DNA from: DATAEE01 sp036258175
GTDB taxonomy: Bacteria; Acidobacteriota; Vicinamibacteria; Vicinamibacterales; 2-12-FULL-66-21
Reading direction: 5' to 3'
Assembly: GCA_036258175.1 (NCBI GenBank)
Contig: DATAEE010000300.1
Coordinates: 82,160 to 146,159 of the forward strand
Length of the DNA stretch: 64,000 bases
The notes below the pieces were generated by a model. It was given only the letters and a program-made list of their open reading frames with translations. It was not told the DNA's origin and did not search any database. This document shows, in pieces, positions 9,405 through 16,531 of the stretch (the stretch's first letter is position 1; every line of letters begins with the position of its first letter). The translations under genes were made by a program, and so were the position numbers.

Positions 9405-9805
9405 CTAGAGAAACCCCGGAAATCGACCCGGCCCGTACGCTGCAGGAGCGGCTTCCAGAGGTCGTCTGCCTTCGCGAGCCGCGCCGCGAACGTTGTCGAA
9501 CCGCCAGCCTTCGATCTCGACGCCGTGTTCCACTTCCTTCCAAGTGACTGGCATTCGGGACGCGGCGACGGCGCGCGCTTCCTGAAGAAGAAATCGCCAT
9601 ACGCGCCATTCGGGTACCGCTTCATGACCATCGCGCGGTCCTTCAAGTGCGGCAGGAGGTACGGCGCGACGTCCGTGTAGTACTGAATCAGATCACCCTT
9701 TGTGATCTTGAGATCTGGCCAGAACGGTTTGTTCAGATTGGTCAGGCGTACCTCGCGCCCGGAGGCGCGAACGACCGCGTCGGTACGGTCCGCGAGACAC
9801 TCCAA
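9405..9805 (-). pseudogene. Relic of LigD polymerase domain (internal deletion, frameshifts)
   Basis: The leftward reading frame contains the start of a LigD-type DNA polymerase/primase domain: REVRLTNLNKPFWPD, TKGDLIQYYTDVAPYLL, then DRAMVMKRYPNGA and FFFRKRAPSPRPE. At about 9552-9556 it jumps directly to the C-terminal end of the same domain (MPVTWKEVEHGVEIEGWRFDN in another frame). Near 9490 it returns to the first frame for AARLAKADDLWKPLLQRTGR. Most of the catalytic middle is missing and at least two frameshifts separate the pieces. LigD acts with Ku in non-homologous end joining; neither Ku nor the ligase domain is nearby. This is a decayed gene, not a functional one. Confidence 0.75.
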
Positions 9806-9942
9806 TTGTCTGCCGGGTGGACGCGGAGGCCGACGAAGGGCTGCCGTCAAGGAGATTTTCACGGTTTTGCACGGACGCGGCGGATAGACGCAACTTATAC
9901 CTGAAACTGGAGTTGTGCACGCATGACCGATTCGGCTGGGCT

Positions 9943-9958
9943 TGGACTGGGACTTGCT
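9943..9958 (+). promoter_or_regulatory. Candidate sigma-54 (-24/-12) promoter
   Basis: TGGACTGGGACTTGCT has the invariant GG and GC pairs at the correct spacing of the consensus TGGCAC-N5-TTGCA, and it ends 36 bases before the ATG of the PEP-CTERM gene. Positions 4-6 of the -24 box deviate from consensus. PEP-CTERM genes are often under sigma-54 control (known for the family), which raises plausibility. No start site can be proven from sequence alone. Confidence 0.45.
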
Positions 9959-9994
9959 GATTGTCGCTCCATCTGGGTATTTATCGAGGTGTCG

Positions 9995-10717
9995 ATGAAA
10001 CGATTGGCGCTGCTCACTGTCTTCGTCTTCGCCCTCGGCTTGGCGGCTCGTGCCGAGGCGGGCCCTCTCACCTTGGACGCGACAAACGGCAGCAACCTGT
10101 CCGCGCAGGTTATTTTTGACGTCGTCGGGGGGACCAACCTCCAAGTCACCCTCACGAACACGTCGTTGTTTGGCGCCGTCGTGCCGGCCGACATCCTCAC
10201 CGCCGTATTCTTCGATCTCACGGGGGTTGGGACACTGACTCCGCTGTCGGCTGTGGTCGCGCCGGGCTCTATTCTGAATGATGACCCGGCCACTAATGTC
10301 GGCGGCGAGTGGGCGTATTCCTCAGGGATCGGAGGGAAAACCCCCGAGGGTCAGAACTACGGTATCGGTTCATCCGGTCTGAACATTTTCGGCCAAGCGA
10401 ACTTCAACGGCCCCAATCTCGACGGTCCCACTGCGGTGGCCGGGATGAGCTACGGGATCGTGTCGGGGCTGGCGGCCAACTCGAACCCAACGGTTTCAGG
10501 TATGCCGCTCATCTCAGACTCCGTGATTTTCATGCTGAGCGGTCTTCCTGTTGGTTTCAACCCGTCGAGCGTGACCATCAGGAACGTGTACTTCCAGTAC
10601 GGCACCTCGCTCTCGGAGCCGCACCTCAGAGTGCCCGAGCCGGCGACCGTCCTGTTGCTGGTGCCTGCTGTCATCGCCGTAATGGCCGGGGGCGTGCGAG
10701 CCCGGCGTAAGCGATAG
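9995..10717 (+). CDS. PEP-CTERM sorting-domain protein
   Basis: A 240-residue exported protein. The start is the ATG giving MKRLALL, with a GAGG Shine-Dalgarno seven bases upstream; the longer frame would translate through the candidate promoter. Residues 1-22 form a signal peptide cleaved near ARAEA. The body is a low-complexity beta-rich domain of unknown function. The C-terminus is a textbook PEP-CTERM signal: VPEPATVLLLVPAV, a hydrophobic helix, then RARRKR. Proteins of this class are cleaved and anchored by an exosortase and are linked to exopolysaccharide secretion. No exosortase gene lies in this window, so it must be elsewhere in the genome. The surface role of this protein is unknown. 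Confidence 0.85.
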   Translation: MKRLALLTVFVFALGLAARAEAGPLTLDATNGSNLSAQVIFDVVGGTNLQVTLTNTSLFGAVVPADILTAVFFDLTGVGTLTPLSAVVAPGSILNDDPATNVGGEWAYSSGIGGKTPEGQNYGIGSSGLNIFGQANFNGPNLDGPTAVAGMSYGIVSGLAANSNPTVSGMPLISDSVIFMLSGLPVGFNPSSVTIRNVYFQYGTSLSEPHLRVPEPATVLLLVPAVIAVMAGGVRARRKR

Positions 10718-10759
10718 ACGCTTCCTCCTTCCTGCTGAATCGTTCGACTGGGGCTTGGA

Positions 10760-11416
10760 CTAGACACCAGACCTCCGCAAAGTCGCTCGTAACGGCTCGA
10801 GTTTCGGAGGCCGTGGGCCGTGCCGTACAGCGCCGGCGACCGGTTGATACTGGAGCTCCCGGCCGTCCGCGGCCGCGCGCAGCATGAGACCGCCGCGGCT
10901 CATATCGCCGCGCCCGACGAACGCCGACGGAAAGAGCAGGCGCTGCCCGAAGACTCCGAGCAGCACGTCGACGTATTTTGGCGAGGCGATGCTCCCGAGC
11001 AGCACCACATCGCAGTCCGGTCCAATCTCCCGCGCTACAGCTTCGGCGCTTCGCACGAGCGGGGCGCGGTACGCCGCGTTCGAAGCATCCACGCTTTCGG
11101 CGGCGAACCGCCGCAGCGCGTCGAGCGTGACCGGTGTCTCCGGCGCGCGCAGTCCGGCACTCGACGTGATGATGAGCACGCCGCGTCCGGCGAGGGAATC
11201 CTCCGGCGGCGTGTCGGCAATCCGCGCGAAGGCCGTTGCGTATGTCAGCTTCCCGCGGAAGTAGAGGCCGCTGACGAAACTGAACACTTCACCGATCGGC
11301 GCGTCGCGGTCGCGCAGGCGGGCGGCGAGGTCGAACGACGCATGCGCCGACAGCAATAGCTGAGCTCTGCGGCCGGAGCAGTTTGCGGGAGACAAGAGAA
11401 AAAGGCGAGAACCCAC
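10760..11416 (-). CDS. Conserved hypothetical protein
   Basis: A 218-residue soluble protein, probably starting at GTG (RLFLLSPANCSG). I recall similar proteins in other Acidobacteriota and proteobacteria but know no function. Notable segments are GVLIITSSAGLRAPETPVTLD, DVVLLGSIASPKYVDVLL and GRGDMSRGGLMLR. The tail VRHGPRPPKLEPL is basic. There is no signal peptide or membrane segment. It loosely recalls DUF6884-type folds, but that is a guess. It lies downstream of fabH on the same strand with a 186-base gap, in which I see no gene. Confidence 0.6.
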   Translation of the reverse strand: MGSRLFLLSPANCSGRRAQLLLSAHASFDLAARLRDRDAPIGEVFSFVSGLYFRGKLTYATAFARIADTPPEDSLAGRGVLIITSSAGLRAPETPVTLDALRRFAAESVDASNAAYRAPLVRSAEAVAREIGPDCDVVLLGSIASPKYVDVLLGVFGQRLLFPSAFVGRGDMSRGGLMLRAAADGRELQYQPVAGAVRHGPRPPKLEPLRATLRRSGV

Positions 11417-11602
11417 GCCCGGCTATTCTAACCAGTCGTGGACACTGGCCGCCGGTCTGCAATACAGTCATCGGTTCTTGTCGATGGACGCTCCCATCCT
11501 GTCCTTAGCTCTGCAGCACGAACAAGAGGTCACCGCACGGCAGCGGGCGCGACTACAGCCGGCGCCGCGCCGACGTCACCGTCGTCGTCGGGCGCGGTCG
11601 AA

Positions 11603-12592
11603 TCAGATAGCCCACCGTAGCAGCACGGCGCCGACCGTAAAGCCCGCGCCGACCGACGCCAGCAGCACGAGGTCGCCCTTCTTGACCCGGCCCTGTGCGA
11701 CCGCGTCGGCGAGCGCCAGCGGGATGGTTCCCGCCGTCGTGTTGCCGTACTGCTCGAGGCTGATGACGACCTTCTTCTGGTCGAACCCGAGCCGCTCGGC
11801 TGCCGCGGAGATGATGCGGGCGTTGGCCTGGTGCGACACGAAGAGATCCACGTCCTTGGGATCGGTACCTGTTTTCTCGAGCAGCCGCCGGCTGATCTCC
11901 TCGGTCTTGCGCACGGCGAACCGGAAAACGGCGTGGCCATCCTGTTTGACGTAGTGCAGACGCTGGTCCACGGTCTCGTGCGACGCGGGGCGCAGGCTGC
12001 CGCCGGCCGGCATGCACAGCGCCGGGCCGCCGCCGCCGTCCACTTCGTGCAGGAAGTCGATGATCGCCGGCTCGCCATCTTTCGCCGCCGACAGCACGGC
12101 GGCGCCCGCCCCGTCGCCGAACAGCACGCAGGTCGCGCGGTCCGTGTAGTCGATGATGCTCGACATGATGTCAGCACCGACGACGAGCGCGTGGTCGTGG
12201 GCGCCGGTCGCGATCATCTGATGGCCGGTCGTCAGCGCGTAGGTGAAGCCGGAGCAGGCTGCGCCGAGGTCGAACCCCCAGGCGCGGGTCGCGCCAATCT
12301 TGTGCTGCAGCAGGCACGCGGTGCTCGGGAAGATCGTGTCCGGCGTCGTCGTACCGACGACAATGAACCCGATGTCTGCGGGCGTCAGGCCGGCCTGTTT
12401 GATCGCGCAGAGCGCCGCCTCCTTCGCGAGGTCGGACGTGCCGACGCCGGGATCGGCGATGTGGCGCTCGCGGATGCCGGTCCGCTGCAGGATCCACTCG
12501 TTGCTGGTCTCGACCATCTTCTCGAGGTCGGCGTTCGTCAGCACCCTCGGCGGAACATAGGTGGCCAGCGAAGCAATTTTGACGCGTCTCAC
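11603..12592 (-). CDS. fabH: 3-oxoacyl-ACP synthase III (FabH)
   Basis: A roughly 330-residue KAS III that condenses an acyl-CoA starter with malonyl-ACP to begin fatty-acid synthesis. The family signature is clear: NADLEKMVETSNEWI and RTGIRERHIA near the start, the active-site Cys in DLGAACSGF (about residue 112), the catalytic His in SHQANARI (about 255) and Asn in YGNTTAGT (about 285). Two consecutive GTG codons are possible starts. The second gives a four-base GTGA overlap with the ruvB stop, matching the coupling seen elsewhere here. A fabH placed directly behind ruvB is unusual and suggests one long housekeeping operon yebC-ruvC-ruvA-ruvB-fabH. Confidence 0.95.
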   Translation of the reverse strand: MRRVKIASLATYVPPRVLTNADLEKMVETSNEWILQRTGIRERHIADPGVGTSDLAKEAALCAIKQAGLTPADIGFIVVGTTTPDTIFPSTACLLQHKIGATRAWGFDLGAACSGFTYALTTGHQMIATGAHDHALVVGADIMSSIIDYTDRATCVLFGDGAGAAVLSAAKDGEPAIIDFLHEVDGGGGPALCMPAGGSLRPASHETVDQRLHYVKQDGHAVFRFAVRKTEEISRRLLEKTGTDPKDVDLFVSHQANARIISAAAERLGFDQKKVVISLEQYGNTTAGTIPLALADAVAQGRVKKGDLVLLASVGAGFTVGAVLLRWAI

Positions 12593-13608
12593 CACAATCT
12601 CGAATCCTTTCCAGGGGCGGGCAGCCCGAAATACTCGTAGGCGCGGGCGGTCGCGACGCGCCCCCGCGGTGTCCGATCGAGGAAGCCGATCTGCATCAGG
12701 AACGGCTCGTAGATGTCCTCGATCGCATCCTTGTCCTCGCTCGTCGCCGCCGCGAGGCTGTTGAGGCCCACGGGGCCGCCGCCGAACTTGTCGATGATCG
12801 TACGGAGCAGCCGGCGATCGATCTCGTCGAAGCCGCGCTCGTCCACTTCCAGCAGCTTCAGCGCGTCGAGCGCGACGCCGGACGTGATCCGGCCGTCGGC
12901 GCGGACCTCGGCGAAATCGCGCAGCCGCCGCAGCAGCCGGTTGGCGACGCGCGGAGTTCCGCGCGAGCGCCGCGCGATCTCATCGAGCGCCTGCTCCTCG
13001 ATGGGGACCCCGAGGATGCGGGCGGAGCGGCGGACGATGAGCCGGATGTCATCCTCGGTGTAGAAGTCAAGGCGATGGACGATCCCGAAGCGGGCTCTGA
13101 GCGGAGAGGTCAGCAACCCTGCCCTCGTCGTGGCGCCGACGAGCGTGAAGCGCGGCAGCGGCACCTTGACCGAACGCGCGCCGGGGCCGGTCCCGATCAG
13201 GATGTCCAGCTCGTAGTCTTCCATCGCCGGATAGAGGATTTCCTCGATCGTCGGGCTCATGCGATGGACTTCGTCGATGAAGAGGACGTCGCGCTCCTGC
13301 AGGCTGGTCAACATGGCGGCGAGGTCGCCGGGCTTCTCGATGACCGGGCCGGCGGTCGCGCGGACCGGCACGCCGAGCTCATTCGCAATGACGTACGCAA
13401 GCGTCGTCTTGCCGAGGCCGGGCGGACCGTAGAGCAGCACATGATCGAGCGCTTCCTGACGCTGACGCGCCGCCGCGATCGCGACCTGCAGATTCTCACG
13501 CACGCGATCCTGCCCGACGTAGTCATCCAGCGTACGCGGGCGCAGCCCCGCCTCGTACTGCGTGTCCTCGTCGGCACGTGACGGTGTGATGATGCGCGCC
13601 TCAGTCAC
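12589..13608 (-). CDS. ruvB: Holliday junction branch migration ATPase RuvB
   Basis: A 339-residue AAA+ motor that drives branch migration with RuvA. The start is taken as GTG giving VTEARIITPS, because the frame remains open far upstream but only this start gives the normal RuvB length. Visible features: RPRTLDDYVGQ, Walker A GPPGLGKTT (61-69), Walker B DVLFIDEVHR, sensor-1 region FTLVGATTRAG, and the C-terminal winged helix ending FLDRTPRGRVAT. The gap between the ruvA stop and this GTG is made entirely of a GGGACTA heptamer array, so its ribosome-binding site derives from repeat sequence (AGGG just upstream). Confidence 0.96.
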   Translation of the reverse strand: MTEARIITPSRADEDTQYEAGLRPRTLDDYVGQDRVRENLQVAIAAARQRQEALDHVLLYGPPGLGKTTLAYVIANELGVPVRATAGPVIEKPGDLAAMLTSLQERDVLFIDEVHRMSPTIEEILYPAMEDYELDILIGTGPGARSVKVPLPRFTLVGATTRAGLLTSPLRARFGIVHRLDFYTEDDIRLIVRRSARILGVPIEEQALDEIARRSRGTPRVANRLLRRLRDFAEVRADGRITSGVALDALKLLEVDERGFDEIDRRLLRTIIDKFGGGPVGLNSLAAATSEDKDAIEDIYEPFLMQIGFLDRTPRGRVATARAYEYFGLPAPGKDSRLW

Positions 13609-13640
13609 CCTAGTCCCTAGTCCCCAGTCCCTAGTCCCTA
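13609..13640. repeat. GGGACTA heptamer array between ruvA and ruvB
   Basis: Four to five near-perfect copies of GGGACTA (reverse strand; TAGTCCC on the plus strand) fill the ruvA-ruvB junction and include the ruvA TAG stop. The same heptamer occurs at 40124-40147 and 57879-57903, again against TAG stop codons. Confidence 0.85.
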
Positions 13641-14234
13641 CCGTTTGACGAGCGCCTTCAGCGTTTTCTTCAACGCTGGCTCGAACGCGTCGGCGCCATC
13701 GTTCATCACCGTGCCGACGGCTTTCTCGGCCGCGGGCCGTTGATATCCAAGATTGAGCAGCGCCGAAATCAAATCGTCGCGCAGCCCGTCGCCGGTCACT
13801 GCCGGCGATTCCGCCCCGGTCAACGCAATCGATGCGGGCAGCTTGTCGCGCAGCTCGAGGCTGATGCGCTCGGCGGTTTTTTTGCCGATGCCCGGAATCC
13901 TCGTCAGCCGCGTGACGTCCTGCGCTCGGATCGCGTCGACCAGTTCCGGCGGCTCGATGCCGGACAGCACGGCGAGGGCCAGCTTCGGACCGACACCGTT
14001 GACGCCGATCAACCGCTCGAAGAGCTGCAGCTCGAGCGGCGTCGCGAAGCCAAACAGCGCCAGCGCGTCCTCCCGTACGTGCGTATGGACACGCAGGGCG
14101 ATGTCGCCGCCTGGTTCGCCCAGATTGTAGAACGTCGAGAGCGGAATCTGTACGTCGTACCCGACGCCGTTCACATCTACGATGGCGCGCGACGGATGTT
14201 TTTCCAGCAGGCGTCCGGCGATCCTCGCAATCAC
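13638..14234 (-). CDS. ruvA: Holliday junction DNA-binding protein RuvA
   Basis: A 198-residue RuvA, which binds four-way junctions as a tetramer and loads RuvB. The start is a GTG giving VIARIAGRLLEK, overlapping the ruvC TGA as GTGA. Typical parts are visible: the N-terminal OB fold (GVGYDVQIPLSTF, VREDALALFGFA), two helix-hairpin-helix motifs (GVNGVGPKLALAVLSG and IPGIGKKTAERI), and domain III for RuvB contact (DLISALLNLGYQRPAAEKAV). The longer open frame upstream lies within ruvC and is not used. The stop codon sits in the heptamer array. Confidence 0.95.
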   Translation of the reverse strand: MIARIAGRLLEKHPSRAIVDVNGVGYDVQIPLSTFYNLGEPGGDIALRVHTHVREDALALFGFATPLELQLFERLIGVNGVGPKLALAVLSGIEPPELVDAIRAQDVTRLTRIPGIGKKTAERISLELRDKLPASIALTGAESPAVTGDGLRDDLISALLNLGYQRPAAEKAVGTVMNDGADAFEPALKKTLKALVKR

Positions 14235-14797
14235 AGCTGCGGCCGGTAGTCGCGCCAGCGGCGGGGAAGAGTCGGCGTGGTGGAGGGGCCGGTCCCACGA
14301 CCGGTCCGTCCAGAGAGACGGGCCCGCCCAGTGACCTGGTGCAGATGACAAATCGCCACCGCGAGCGCGTCGGCGGCGTCGTGCGGCGTCGGCGGCGCGT
14401 CGAGCTCGAGCAGCAAGCCAATCATTCGCTGGATCTGGTGTTTGTCCGCGCGCCCGTAGCCGACGACGGCACGCTTGATCGCTGCAGGTGCATAAGCCGC
14501 GACCGGCACACCGGCACGCGTGGCCGCGACGAGCGCGGCGCCGCGCGCCTGGCCGAGCGTCAGCGCGCTGCGCACGTTGCGCGCGTGAAAGACGTCTTCG
14601 ATCGCGACGCAGTCCGGACGATGCTGCTCCAGGAGCGCGGCAAGACCGTCGTAAATCGCAAGGAGTCGCGCCGGAAACGGCGTCTTCGCCGGGGAGGTCA
14701 ACGCGCCGCAGCTGACGAGGTGATGGCGGCTACCGTCGCTTTCGACGCAGCCATAGCCCGTGCGGTCAGACCCGGGATCGATCCCGAATATTCGCAT
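14231..14797 (-). CDS. ruvC: Holliday junction endonuclease RuvC
   Basis: A 188-residue crossover junction resolvase with an RNase H fold, acting with RuvAB in recombination and repair. The catalytic acidic residues are recognisable: Asp7 in FGIDPGSDRTGYG, Glu in VAIEDVFHARN (about 67), and the final acids in PHDAADALAVAICHL (about 139-142). The C-terminal ~30 residues after the last helix are Arg/Thr/Pro-rich and longer than usual. Order ruvC-ruvA-ruvB with overlaps is the standard resolvasome operon. Confidence 0.95.
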   Translation of the reverse strand: MRIFGIDPGSDRTGYGCVESDGSRHHLVSCGALTSPAKTPFPARLLAIYDGLAALLEQHRPDCVAIEDVFHARNVRSALTLGQARGAALVAATRAGVPVAAYAPAAIKRAVVGYGRADKHQIQRMIGLLLELDAPPTPHDAADALAVAICHLHQVTGRARLSGRTGRGTGPSTTPTLPRRWRDYRPQL

Positions 14798-14800
14798 TCT

Positions 14801-14829
14801 AATCTGCGTGCATCTGCGTCAATCTGCGG
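14801..14829. repeat. ATCTGCGT/CCGCAGAT direct-repeat array
   Basis: Three tandem copies of AATCTGCG(T/G) with small spacers fill the 32-base gap between yebC and ruvC and touch the yebC TAG stop. A related array is present at the right edge of the window (63951-64000). Confidence 0.7.
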
Positions 14830-15579
14830 CTACGCGAGGGAGGCCTCGATCTCCTTTTCCTCGATGTCGAAGTTCGACCAGACGTTCCGCACGTCGTCGT
14901 GCTCTTCGAGCGCCTCCAGGAGCTTGAGCATCTGCTGCGCGCTCTTGCCTTCGAGCTTCACGTAGTTCTGTGGCAGCATCGCGACCTGGGCGGAGATGGG
15001 CTCCACCCCGAGCCCTTTGACCGCCTCGAGAACTTTCTGATGCGCGTCGGGCGCGCTGACGATCTCCCAGTTGCTCTCGTCGTCCCGCATGTCGTCGGCG
15101 CCGGCGTCGATCGCCGCCGACATAAGCGTCTCCTCTTCCGTTTTCGACTTGTCGACGACGATGGAGCCCTTCTTCTCGAACATCCAGGCGACGCTGTTCG
15201 TTTCGCCGAGGTTGCCGCCGTACTTCGTGAGCGTGTGACGGATCTCGCCGACCGTCCGGTTCTTGTTGTCGGTCAGCACGTCGATCATGAGGGCGACGCC
15301 GCCCGGGCCGTAGCCCTCGTAGGTGGCCTCCTCGTACGAGACGCCCGGCTCTTCGCCAGTCCCGCGGCGGATCGCCCGCTTGATGTTGTCGGCGGGCATG
15401 TTGACCGCCTTGGCCTGCTCGAGAACCGTGCGGAGGCGCGGGTTCGCGCTCGGATCCCCGCCGCCATGGCGGGCGGCGACGGTCAGTTCCTTGATGATGC
15501 GGGTGAAGGCCTTGCCGCGCTTGGCGTCAACGGCCGCCTTCTTGTGCTTGATGCTGTGCCACTTGGAATGGCCGGACAT
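14830..15579 (-). CDS. yebC: YebC/PmpR family protein (TACO1-like)
   Basis: A 249-residue YebC family protein, historically called a DNA-binding transcriptional regulator. Some members are now known to aid translation of proline-rich stretches. The signature N-terminus MSGHSKWHSIKHKK is complete. It is followed by FTRIIKELTVAAR, NPRLRTVLEQAKA, MPADNIKRAIRRG, YEGYGPGGVALMID and GGNLGETNSVAWMF, spanning all three domains. Its place upstream of ruvC is the classical context. Likely first gene of the yebC-ruvCAB-fabH operon, 36 bases behind a methyltransferase gene. Confidence 0.95.
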   Translation of the reverse strand: MSGHSKWHSIKHKKAAVDAKRGKAFTRIIKELTVAARHGGGDPSANPRLRTVLEQAKAVNMPADNIKRAIRRGTGEEPGVSYEEATYEGYGPGGVALMIDVLTDNKNRTVGEIRHTLTKYGGNLGETNSVAWMFEKKGSIVVDKSKTEEETLMSAAIDAGADDMRDDESNWEIVSAPDAHQKVLEAVKGLGVEPISAQVAMLPQNYVKLEGKSAQQMLKLLEALEEHDDVRNVWSNFDIEEKEIEASLA

Positions 15580-15615
15580 GAGGAGAACTCCCCTGGAATT
15601 CGACCGGAAATGGTA

Positions 15616-16389
15616 TCACAGCCAACCCGAGCCGACTCGCGTCGCCAGAATGAGCCAGGTCTCCGCCCGCGAATCCCATGGCCGGCCCGAGTAGTCGCCG
15701 AAGACCGCGTCCACGCGGAACCCCACGCGTTCGACGCGCCGCACCATCTGCTTGACCGAGACGGTTCGGAACGCGAGCGAAAACCGATGGATGCGCCGCG
15801 TACGGTGGCGCCGCTCGACGTACTCCTCGTCGAAGAGCGTCAACCCGCGACGCCGGTCCTGACGCACCGACTCTACGAGCGCGACTTCGCCGCCGCGGAT
15901 GGTTCCTCGAAGCGTCACGCGCCGACGGTATTCCTTCCAGCGCGTGAGATCCGGCACCAAATCGAGGCCGAGGCGGCCGCCCGGCCGCGTCACGCGCGCG
16001 ACGGCGCTCAAGGCACGCTGCAGATCCCGATCGCGTGTCATCGATTGCAGGATGCCGTACGGCGCGATGACGAGCGCGAAGCGTTCGGAGAAAGGAAGCT
16101 CGCGGATGTCCGCGCGGACCAGCGCGGCGCGGATCCCGCGCACGCGCCGGATGCGCCGCCGCGCCCGATCGAGCATCTGCGCGGAACGATCGACGCCGAC
16201 GACCGGCACGCCCGTGCGCGCCACCGGCAGGAGCACGCGGCCGGTGCCACAGCCGAGCTCGAGCACAGGGCCGGCCGCTTCGTCGGCCAGGCGCCGCCAG
16301 AACGCGACGTCCCGGCGCCCGAGCGTGCGGGCATTTTCCCAGTCATAGAAGGGCGCGTAGGCGTCCCAGCCTTCGGAGCCGTCTTTCAT
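15616..16389 (-). CDS. Class I SAM-dependent methyltransferase
   Basis: A 257-residue methyltransferase beginning at the ATG for MKDGSEGWDAYAPFYDWEN. An open frame of 29 more codons upstream is translated repeat sequence and was rejected. The Rossmann-fold SAM site is clear: motif I VLELGCGTGRVLLPVA (about 42-57), GVDRSAQMLDRARRR, an acidic position in RADIREL, and VTRPGGRLGLDLVP. The C-terminal half is Arg-rich and beta-stranded, like other small-molecule methyltransferases. The substrate is unknown. It lies downstream of the lasso-peptide genes on the same strand but is separated by a repeat element, so membership in that operon is uncertain. Confidence 0.8.
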   Translation of the reverse strand: MKDGSEGWDAYAPFYDWENARTLGRRDVAFWRRLADEAAGPVLELGCGTGRVLLPVARTGVPVVGVDRSAQMLDRARRRIRRVRGIRAALVRADIRELPFSERFALVIAPYGILQSMTRDRDLQRALSAVARVTRPGGRLGLDLVPDLTRWKEYRRRVTLRGTIRGGEVALVESVRQDRRRGLTLFDEEYVERRHRTRRIHRFSLAFRTVSVKQMVRRVERVGFRVDAVFGDYSGRPWDSRAETWLILATRVGSGWL

Positions 16390-16398
16390 TTTCTTGAT

Positions 16399-16512
16399 TT
16401 GCGCCGGGGCCCCACCCCCGGCGCCTGCCAACCTTCGACTTCGCTCAGGTTGGCCCTGAGCCTGTTGAAGGGCCACGCCTCACTCTCGTTCGGCGCGCTG
16501 AGTCCGACATCC
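16399..16512. repeat. Composite repeat element, copy 1 (with CCTTCGAC hairpin insert)
   Basis: This intergenic block contains GGGGCCCCACCCCC, then GGCGCCTGCCA, then a 44-base palindromic insert (16431-16474, from ACCTTCGACTTCGC to TGTTGAAGGGCC), then CGCCTCACTCTCGTTCGG. The whole block recurs in opposite orientation at about 53010-53127. In that copy the insert occupies a different position relative to the GCGCCTGCCA segment. The insert is the widespread CCTTCGAC/GTCGAAGG REP-like hairpin. The block ends just upstream of the methyltransferase ATG. Confidence 0.8.
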
Positions 16513-16531
16513 ATCCGGTCTCCGGGCAGCG

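Noticed and set aside
11417..11602. Possible small gene or tRNA in the gap after fabH
   Set aside because: No cloverleaf, no ORF with a ribosome-binding site and no conserved motif was found; nothing recognised there.
13609..14421. N-terminal extension of the ruvB reading frame across ruvA and ruvC
   Set aside because: The extension is Arg/Pro-rich and out of frame with the conserved ruvA and ruvC products; the GTG at 13608 gives a normal RuvB.
16390..16476. 29 extra N-terminal codons on the methyltransferase gene
   Set aside because: They translate the composite repeat element (QQAQGQPERSRRLAG), a pattern seen wherever this repeat is mis-annotated as coding.
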